A stretch of 6,849 bases of DNA from an uncultured Caryophanales bacterium (GTDB lineage Bacteria > Bacillota_I > Bacilli_A > RFN20 > CAG-826), in the NCBI GenBank assembly GCA_947165725.1, contig CAMVBL010000055.1:1-6849 (forward strand). Reading direction: 5' to 3'. Shown piece by piece: positions 1-4,816 of the stretch. Each line of letters begins with the position of its first letter. Position 1 is the first letter of the stretch. The notes under the pieces were generated by a model, which ran no database searches, was not told where the DNA came from, and saw only the letters and a program-made list of their open reading frames with translations. The position numbers and the translations under genes are program-made.

Positions 1-1
1 A

Positions 2-166
2 CCACAGGGTCAATCAATAACGCATCCCTTGGATACATATATTGTTAATGAGATATTTAAAAGTATACAAGATTATATCGAAGAATTATTGATGTTTTGT
101 AAAAATAGCATAGAAGTCATATTTTTGAATGTTTTTTTGTCTTATTTTCAACTAAAAAACCAATAA
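2..166 (+). CDS. Possible 3' end of an unidentified gene cut by the window edge
   Basis: The second forward frame is open from the first bases to a TAA at 164-166, giving 54 codons with no start inside the window that has a ribosome-binding site. The peptide begins PQGQSITHPLDTYIVNEIF and continues as a mixed hydrophobic and acidic stretch that could form helices. I do not recognise it. An open run of this length is uncommon but not rare by chance in DNA this AT-rich, so the call rests on length and ordinary amino-acid make-up only. If real, it is the C-terminal end of a protein encoded to the left, 57 bases before the small histone-like gene. The alternative is simple non-coding sequence. 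Confidence 0.3.
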   Translation, partial: PQGQSITHPLDTYIVNEIFKSIQDYIEELLMFCKNSIEVIFLNVFLSYFQLKNQ

Positions 167-223
167 ATATTGTCTTAGAAGGCGTTTTTGTAATAAATTA
201 ATAGAGAAAGGAAAACATACACA
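167..223 (+). promoter_or_regulatory. Leader and ribosome-binding site of the histone-like gene
   Basis: AGAAAGGA at 205-212 is a good Shine-Dalgarno sequence, 11 bases before the ATG at 224, and it fixes that start. A promoter probably lies just upstream, but the DNA is too AT-rich to settle it. TTGTCT at 170-175 could serve as a -35 box with TAATAA at 191-196 as the -10, at a short 15-base spacing. The 8-mer TTGTCTTA also occurs at 137-144, 33 bases earlier. The ribosome-binding site is firm. The promoter hexamers are guesses. Confidence 0.4.
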
Positions 224-394
224 ATGTCAACAGTTGAACAAATTAAAGCTGCTTACGAAGCTTTCGTCGAAGAAAACGAAAAATTCGTTGAAAAGGGTAA
301 CAAAGCTGCTGGTGGCCGTGCTCGTAAGGCCTTAATGGAACTTGCTAAATTAGCCAAAGTTCGCCGCGCTGAAATCCTTGAAGAAAAGAAATAG
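224..394 (+). CDS. Small histone H1-like (Hc1-family) DNA-binding protein
   Basis: A 56-residue protein starting MSTVEQIKAAYEAFVEEN. The diagnostic stretch is residues 20-45, KFVEKGNKAAG followed by GRARKALMELAKLAKVRR. It matches the pattern of the histone H1-like Hc1 family known from Chlamydiae and Bacteroidota: an acidic coiled N-terminal helix, then GNKAA, then a basic helix with the pattern RxRKxxxELxKLxKxxR. Hc1 proteins bind and compact DNA in the nucleoid, and I infer a similar role here. Chlamydial Hc1 has a long lysine-rich tail. This copy stops at LEEKK, so it is essentially the N-terminal module alone, as in many short bacterial homologues. The start is supported by AGAAAGGA at 205-212. 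It is monocistronic and convergent with the helicase gene, ending in a shared terminator. Codons such as GCT, CGT and GAA dominate, which suggests, without proof, good expression. Confidence 0.78.
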   Translation: MSTVEQIKAAYEAFVEENEKFVEKGNKAAGGRARKALMELAKLAKVRRAEILEEKK

Positions 395-408
395 TTTTCT
401 AAAAAGAT

Positions 409-439
409 AAAACGGATGACTTAGTTGCCATCCGTTTTT
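409..439. terminator. Bidirectional intrinsic terminator between convergent genes
   Basis: A perfect 10-bp stem pairs AAAACGGATG (409-418) with CATCCGTTTT (429-438) around a 10-base loop. On the plus strand it runs into TTTTTATTTT, and on the minus strand into TTTTATCTTTTT, so it can end transcripts from both sides. It lies 14 bases after the histone-like gene's stop and 8 bases beyond the helicase stop. Confidence 0.88.
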
Positions 440-446
440 ATTTTGC

Positions 447-3131
447 TTAAGCAATTTTAATCTTTTTCTTTAACGCTCTTTGGGTCATTCTATCGTTTTC
501 ATTGAGAATTGATCTCTTTCTACATTTTAGGATGAGGTCTCTACCTTCATCACTTCTAGTGTAGACCACTTTGAATGTACCTACTTTACCAATGAGATTT
601 GTGGCAAAGAGGTCCACCATAGTTTTCTTCTTGCCTAAAATAGATGGGCAAGAATATGAATGTTCATATTTTAAATGACCATTTTTTTCTAAGATTAATA
701 AGTATCTAGGATTATCAATTGGTGAGAACATTTCATTAATCGCTTCATTAAAGAGATTTTGTTCATATCTACTAGCCTCTTTTAATGAAATGCCAATGAG
801 GACTTCATCGCCTAAGACATTAAGTGTGGCTCTATCGTTGATGAGCCCACAGTATTGTAAAGTATTAAGCAAAGCTTTAGCGATAAATGCCATGTTCTTT
901 TTAGGGGACGAATGAGTAACCGCGAGATGAATAACCTTGCTTAAGAAGACAGAGAAGACAATCATAATGACAATCATTGTAATCATAATGATTGCACTTA
1001 TTAATGCTCCTAGCGAATCAGAAGCACGTACAGCGGTAAGTAATGAACCTAAAGAAATGCCAGTGCCCAATAGTGAAAGGGTATCCATTAAGCCATAGAG
1101 TGTTAAACCGATGACGTTAACATAAGCAAAAGGAGGGATCACTACTTCACGAGGAATAGAGATTTCTTCAGTGACTTTGAAGTTCTTCTTTAAAGATATA
1201 TTCCATTTACTATTTGTGTCATCACGTTTCGCGGCTTGAGCAAGCATTAAGTAGTTAATTCTATCAAAGCCACTTTCGTTATATGGAGGAAGGATGGTTG
1301 TTAAGCGTTCAATACCACTTTCAATTTCTCCTGTTTCATAGTTAGGACCCACGAAGCAATCAAATCTTCTTTGTAAGACCTCATAATCATATGAGGTAAT
1401 CTTGCTATAGTCCGTTTCTTTTTTAAGTTTTAATGATTCGAAGTGTTTATATTCAAAAATATATTCGGGTTCTATTGTCGCTAAATGCCAAATATTAGCG
1501 ACTTTATTTGGATTCTTTCGATCCATTCTTATCGCCCTACCACGCATTTGGTTAGAGAGCATAAAGCTGCCCACAAAACTAGCAAGGATTAGGGTGTTGA
1601 TACATGGTGAATCCCAGCCTTCACCTAATAATGATTTAGTGCCGATGATGATGTTAATAATACCTTTTTCAAAGAGTTTAGCCACTAAATCGACCTTATC
1701 TTTATTATGTAAAGAAGCCGCGAAAGTAAACTCTCCATAATTAGTGTCACCAATTTGATTACATTTAACTCTTCTACCAGGGAATTGATCTTTACAGTCA
1801 AGTGGTAGCACAATTAAATTACCAGAAAGAATCCCCATTCTGTAATTTGGATTAGATTTCACTAAGGCTTCGAATATTGAGACAACACTGATTTGTAATG
1901 AGATATTATCGTTAAATAAATCTTTGATTGATTCCTTTTTGATATAGTCAGTTAAGATTAACAATCTTAAATTCTCACCCATATTATTAGTTTCCGCTTC
2001 AGTAATTTTAGCGATACTATCTAATTTGCCAATGGAACTAATGAGTTTATGCTTCATTGATTCTTTTAGGGTGAAGTTCACTTTGTTTCTTTCAAAAACA
2101 GAGTTAGTTTTTAATATCTTAGTAATGCGTTCTTTTTCTTTTTCAGTCGTAATCTTTTCATCTTCTAAGCAGAAAGTAATTGCTCTTTCATAGGAGACTA
2201 ATGATAAAGAAGGTAAGCCTTTCTTACCGGTTAAACTTTTAATGATTTTAGGTTCAACAGTGATACCAATAGATTCAACGATTGCTAAAAGCAATATGAA
2301 AGGTTCAGCGTTATCATAGAAATAATCTTTATCATTGTGATAAGCATCCACGATTGTGGCGTGAATGTTTTCTAAAACATCGAGTTTTTTAAACTCTTTA
2401 ATCGCATTTAAAACTTTATTCTTATAAGTCGTAAAGACTTCAGTTTCTTCTTTCGTTGGATAGTTAAAATAGACATAGTCTTGATGTGGACAAAGCGTCC
2501 CTTCTTTTACTAGTTCAGGAACGAATATCTCTTCATCAATTGGGCCACACACCTTTTCATAACGGTCCCATTCCGCTTTATTGGCGTCATATGGAGGGGT
2601 CGCAGTGAGAGCCACTACTTTAACATCTTCACCGAGTTGTTCAATAAATCTCTCTAATGATTTTTGCCATTCGTTTTGTAAGTGATGAGCTTCATCTAGA
2701 CAGATTGTTTTAACGTTATATTTTCTCACTAATTCAAAGATGTCTAAGTCACTATAGTCTGTCACCACACCATCTTCTTCCAAAGGAAGCTTATTCATGA
2801 TGGAGTGAAGAGCTTGATAAGTAATGGAGTTAATTAAAGTGATTTCATGAAGGTCATAAGAAAAGTATTTATCAACCTTTTCACCTTCATCTAAAAAGCC
2901 ATCTTTAAATCTATCACCCCACTGATACTTAATCGTGGTTGTTGGTGAAAGAATAATCGTTGGAGCATTTAATCTTTTAATTAATTCTAAACCTAAAATG
3001 GTTTTACCACTGCCAGGTGCGGCAACGATATTAATCTTGCCATTTAAAAGATACCTATCCGCATTATTTAGAATTCTTTGTTGGTATTTTCTAAATATGC
3101 CTTTGAAATGCACTTTATCAAATGTCTTCAT
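447..3131 (-). CDS. SF2 DEAH-box helicase with a C-terminal membrane hairpin
   Basis: An 894-residue superfamily 2 helicase or translocase of the Res/XPB-like type. Visible motifs are a YQQ near residue 16, Walker A APGSGKT (38-44), LSPTTT (61-66), DEAH (146-149), TATPP (176-180), a GTKSLLGEGWDSP block (497-509) and motif VI QMRGRAIR (528-535). The two RecA-like lobes cover about 10-200 and 385-560. Between them lies a long, mostly helical insert (about 230-385). After the motor, residues 663-701 and especially 707-738 are strongly hydrophobic (IIMITMIVIMIVF) and look like a membrane hairpin. A cytoplasmic-looking tail follows, with NPRYLLILE (807-815) and VVYTRSDEGRDLILKCRKRS (855-874), which ends highly basic. 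The nucleic-acid substrate and role are unknown. No methylase or nuclease gene is attached to it. ATG at 3131 is the natural start, but no Shine-Dalgarno precedes it. I am sure of the helicase class and less sure that the hairpin really inserts in membrane. Confidence 0.88.
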   Translation of the reverse strand: MKTFDKVHFKGIFRKYQQRILNNADRYLLNGKINIVAAPGSGKTILGLELIKRLNAPTIILSPTTTIKYQWGDRFKDGFLDEGEKVDKYFSYDLHEITLINSITYQALHSIMNKLPLEEDGVVTDYSDLDIFELVRKYNVKTICLDEAHHLQNEWQKSLERFIEQLGEDVKVVALTATPPYDANKAEWDRYEKVCGPIDEEIFVPELVKEGTLCPHQDYVYFNYPTKEETEVFTTYKNKVLNAIKEFKKLDVLENIHATIVDAYHNDKDYFYDNAEPFILLLAIVESIGITVEPKIIKSLTGKKGLPSLSLVSYERAITFCLEDEKITTEKEKERITKILKTNSVFERNKVNFTLKESMKHKLISSIGKLDSIAKITEAETNNMGENLRLLILTDYIKKESIKDLFNDNISLQISVVSIFEALVKSNPNYRMGILSGNLIVLPLDCKDQFPGRRVKCNQIGDTNYGEFTFAASLHNKDKVDLVAKLFEKGIINIIIGTKSLLGEGWDSPCINTLILASFVGSFMLSNQMRGRAIRMDRKNPNKVANIWHLATIEPEYIFEYKHFESLKLKKETDYSKITSYDYEVLQRRFDCFVGPNYETGEIESGIERLTTILPPYNESGFDRINYLMLAQAAKRDDTNSKWNISLKKNFKVTEEISIPREVVIPPFAYVNVIGLTLYGLMDTLSLLGTGISLGSLLTAVRASDSLGALISAIIMITMIVIMIVFSVFLSKVIHLAVTHSSPKKNMAFIAKALLNTLQYCGLINDRATLNVLGDEVLIGISLKEASRYEQNLFNEAINEMFSPIDNPRYLLILEKNGHLKYEHSYSCPSILGKKKTMVDLFATNLIGKVGTFKVVYTRSDEGRDLILKCRKRSILNENDRMTQRALKKKIKIA

Positions 3132-3143
3132 ATCTAAAAATAG

Positions 3144-3152
3144 ATTATATCA
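3144..3152 (-). promoter_or_regulatory. Extended -10 promoter of the helicase gene
   Basis: Read on the minus strand, this is TGATATAAT: a perfect TATAAT (3149 to 3144) preceded by TG at the right distance for an extended -10 box. No good -35 lies 17 bases upstream, which extended -10 promoters can tolerate. Initiation would fall near 3137, only about 6 bases before the ATG at 3131, with no Shine-Dalgarno in between. A second AT-rich -10 candidate near 3163-3168 would give a leader of about 25 bases, also without a Shine-Dalgarno. Confidence 0.5.
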
Positions 3153-3168
3153 CTAGAATATTTTATAT

Positions 3169-3215
3169 AAAATAAAAAGACTGATAACTAGTACCAATTA
3201 ATTCTTTCTTAAGTG
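3169..3215 (-). terminator. Terminator-like repeat element, copy A
   Basis: On the minus strand this reads CACTTAAGAAAGAAT, then a short hairpin pairing TGGTA with TATCA with one G-T pair, then TCTTTTTATTTT. It lies about 40 bases past the stop of the lipoprotein gene and just upstream of the helicase promoter, so it probably separates the two transcripts. The stem is weak. A closely similar sequence occurs at 4675-4722, and the shared part begins well before the stem. Confidence 0.5.
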
Positions 3216-3256
3216 AAAAAAATATTTGATTATTATACAGAATAATTAGTCAGCGT

Positions 3257-4432
3257 TTATTGTTTTAGTAAATCGTTATTTAGTGAGCACGTTAGCATGT
3301 AAACGTAAGCATCATCTTCAAAGAAGCCATAGACTGTATCTTCAAATGGTTTAATGAGTTTGACGTTAATAAGTTCATCACTATATTCATTATAAGAATC
3401 AGGATAAATACTTGATAATAAGCGATATTTGTTATGAAGAAGTTGCCAAATACTAGTGTTCGCACTTGGAAGGTTCAAAGCGATATTCTTTTTATTAATT
3501 CCATAGAAGCATATACTCCTAACGATGTTTTTAGGATTAGTGCAATCGGGATCAATAACAAAATAGCCAACAGTAAATAATGGAATGTCCATTTTCTCGT
3601 CTTTTAAGTCAGATATTGCCTTATTAGAATAAGGTATTTCAAAAGACTTATTACCGATGTCTTCGAATGGAAAATCCATCTTTGATGGATAATAAACAGA
3701 ATCTGGTAAGTATTGCACATAATCAGTGTCATATTGCTCTCTAAAATGATGAGTGTAATCATAACTATTCCAATATGATGAATAACCATAACTGCCGTTA
3801 GAATCTCTACCAGGATAAGGGGTAACAAAATCATGATGTTTGATGTTAGTTAGCATCGTATTGAAAGCTTTAAAATTACCATTTAAGTCACTTTCGGTTA
3901 CATTACTATATCTAGACATATCATGATCTTTTGATTTGATATTTAATGTATAAGTTTTATTCTCGTATTGGATGTAAACTGGTTTTGTTTCAAATTTTGA
4001 GCAAGCAATAAGATTATAATTAATGGAATTATTATAGGTATTTTTATACATGGAATAAGCATCTATTTCTTCATTACCCGTGAGTTTAAAAACACTCTCG
4101 CTGATATTATCAACTTTATGAGAAATTGGAAAATAAATGTCTAATGTTAGCGAATCACATACTTCGACTTCCACATTATAAGTGGTAGCTTGCTCCGCTA
4201 TCCATTTATCACTGATACCACGACCGCTTAATTCAATATGGAACTTTTGATCGTTTAAATCATAAGTTATGGTATGGCTACTAGAGTTAATCGTTGATGG
4301 TTGTTCATGATTACTCACCACATCATCATTTCCGTTGCTCTTATGACTACTATAAAAGTCATTATGGCTACAGCCAGTCATTAAAACTGGCAACATAATT
4401 AACGATAGCGTTAAAGCTTTTTTAGTTCTCAT
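3257..4432 (-). CDS. Secreted lipoprotein of unknown function
   Basis: A 391-residue protein with a lipoprotein signal peptide: basic MRTKK, a hydrophobic core ALTLSLIMLPVL (6-17), then the lipobox MTGC with the modified cysteine at 21. The mature protein would be anchored on the outer face of the cytoplasmic membrane. Residues 22-52 are a Ser/Asn/His-rich linker. From about 54 there is an ordered-looking domain of short strands. Residues 206-248 are unusually rich in tyrosine (11 of 43) with Asp, Ser and Pro. The last part (285-391) has more regular hydrophobic spacing. I recognise no enzyme motif or named family. Five further cysteines (92, 144, 297, 308, 382) could permit disulfides. The start is supported by GAGGAAG at 4438-4444, 5 bases from the ATG. 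It has its own promoter and is probably monocistronic. Confidence 0.82.
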   Translation of the reverse strand: MRTKKALTLSLIMLPVLMTGCSHNDFYSSHKSNGNDDVVSNHEQPSTINSSSHTITYDLNDQKFHIELSGRGISDKWIAEQATTYNVEVEVCDSLTLDIYFPISHKVDNISESVFKLTGNEEIDAYSMYKNTYNNSINYNLIACSKFETKPVYIQYENKTYTLNIKSKDHDMSRYSNVTESDLNGNFKAFNTMLTNIKHHDFVTPYPGRDSNGSYGYSSYWNSYDYTHHFREQYDTDYVQYLPDSVYYPSKMDFPFEDIGNKSFEIPYSNKAISDLKDEKMDIPLFTVGYFVIDPDCTNPKNIVRSICFYGINKKNIALNLPSANTSIWQLLHNKYRLLSSIYPDSYNEYSDELINVKLIKPFEDTVYGFFEDDAYVYMLTCSLNNDLLKQ

Positions 4433-4519
4433 TTTTGCTTCCTCATCAATAAAGACGAATTAAACAAAGAAAACTGCTAAAATCTTTCTTTTTTTGTTCC
4501 GCATGATTCATCACTTTTA

Positions 4520-4548
4520 ATTATATTTATTTCAAAGTGCATTGGCAC
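4520..4548 (-). promoter_or_regulatory. Promoter of the lipoprotein gene
   Basis: On the minus strand a perfect TATAAT (4525 to 4520) lies 17 bases from GTGCCA (4548 to 4543), a 4-of-6 match to TTGACA. Initiation would fall near 4513, leaving a leader of about 80 bases before the ATG at 4432. The -35 hexamer lies inside a dyad (4535-4550). Confidence 0.55.
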
Positions 4549-4550
4549 TT
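4535..4550. promoter_or_regulatory. Operator-like perfect dyad over the lipoprotein promoter
   Basis: AAGTGC (4535-4540) and GCACTT (4545-4550) form perfect 6-base inverted arms around ATTG. The site covers the proposed -35 hexamer and part of the spacer of the lipoprotein promoter, where a dimeric repressor would block RNA polymerase. No regulator gene is seen in the window. The dyad is certain. Its use as an operator is inferred from placement. Confidence 0.45.
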
Positions 4551-4552
4551 AG

Positions 4553-4581
4553 AAAAAACAGGACCGATTGTATTAAGTCCT
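4553..4581 (-). terminator. Weak intrinsic terminator upstream of the lipoprotein promoter
   Basis: On the minus strand, AGGAC and GTCCT (plus one T-G pair) form a stem around a 10-base loop and are followed by G and TTTTTT. It would stop transcription arriving from the zinc-ribbon gene just before the lipoprotein promoter. The stem is short, so it may be a back-up to the stronger element at 4675-4722. Confidence 0.4.
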
Positions 4582-4674
4582 ATTATCATCTAGATGCTTC
4601 AGTTTTTTATGCCTTTAATACAAAAGATGGCATTCATTCCTTGGTACTAAATGTTGAAAAAGTATCGATACAAC

Positions 4675-4722
4675 AAAATAAAAAAACTGATACTATCGTA
4701 TCAATTTATTCTTTCTTAAGTG
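4675..4722 (-). terminator. Terminator-like repeat element, copy B
   Basis: On the minus strand this reads CACTTAAGAAAGAAT, then a stem of TGATAC with GTATCA around GATA, then GTTTTTTTATTTT. Flanking AAAT/GTTT bases can extend pairing to about 10 bp. It is a good intrinsic terminator about 95 bases past the zinc-ribbon gene's stop. It aligns with the element at 3169-3215 over its whole length, including 15 identical bases upstream of the stem. Confidence 0.65.
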
Positions 4723-4723
4723 T

Positions 4724-4791
4724 GGTTGCGCATCAATATTGATACATTTAGCCCTTTTTGCAAGGGGTTACGCTACAACATTGATACATTT
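4724..4791. repeat. Two imperfect 26-base direct repeats, 42-base period
   Basis: The copies at 4724-4749 and 4766-4791 both have the form GGTT.CGC..CAA.ATTGATACATTT and match at 22 of 26 bases, with the last 12 identical. The first copy holds the 12-base palindrome ATCAATATTGAT (4732-4743). The 16-base gap contains a CCCTT/AAGGG hairpin. The repeats lie 26 to 93 bases past the stop of the zinc-ribbon gene. Function unknown. Confidence 0.6.
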
Positions 4792-4816
4792 CAAAGGGGA
4801 TGGGAGGAATCGAAGC

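Larger units (their letters stand above)
4433..4816. other. 384-base gene-free, dyad-rich intergenic region
   Basis: No convincing gene is present on either strand. From left to right it holds the lipoprotein leader and promoter (4433-4550), a terminator-like hairpin (4553-4581), a CATCTAGATG palindrome (4587-4596), an ATGCC/GGCAT arm pair (4609-4633), a GTATCGATAC palindrome (4662-4671), the second terminator-like repeat element (4675-4722), two imperfect 26-base direct repeats 42 bases apart (4724-4791) and a CCCTT/AAGGG hairpin (4752-4766). The strings TGATAC or GTATCA recur throughout. Apart from the promoter and terminators, I cannot assign functions. The right part may be a 3' untranslated region, a small RNA or a relic. 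Confidence 0.6.

Noticed and set aside
447..3131. Helicase as the Res subunit of a type III restriction-modification system
   Set aside because: No methyltransferase gene is adjacent, the C-terminus lacks a visible PD-ExK nuclease domain, and the membrane-like hairpin is not typical of Res.
2935..3156. A plus-strand open frame opposite the helicase N-terminus
   Set aside because: It is antisense to the Walker A region, which is unquestionably coding on the minus strand.
4542..4742. A 66-codon plus-strand open frame in the intergenic region
   Set aside because: It starts with TTG inside the operator-like dyad, has no Shine-Dalgarno, and runs through terminators and repeats on the other strand. 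The repeated nucleotide motifs explain its peptide.
4724..4791. A short CRISPR array
   Set aside because: There are only two imperfect 26-base copies with a 16-base gap, no cas genes, and the gap itself forms a hairpin. It does not fit repeat-spacer structure.
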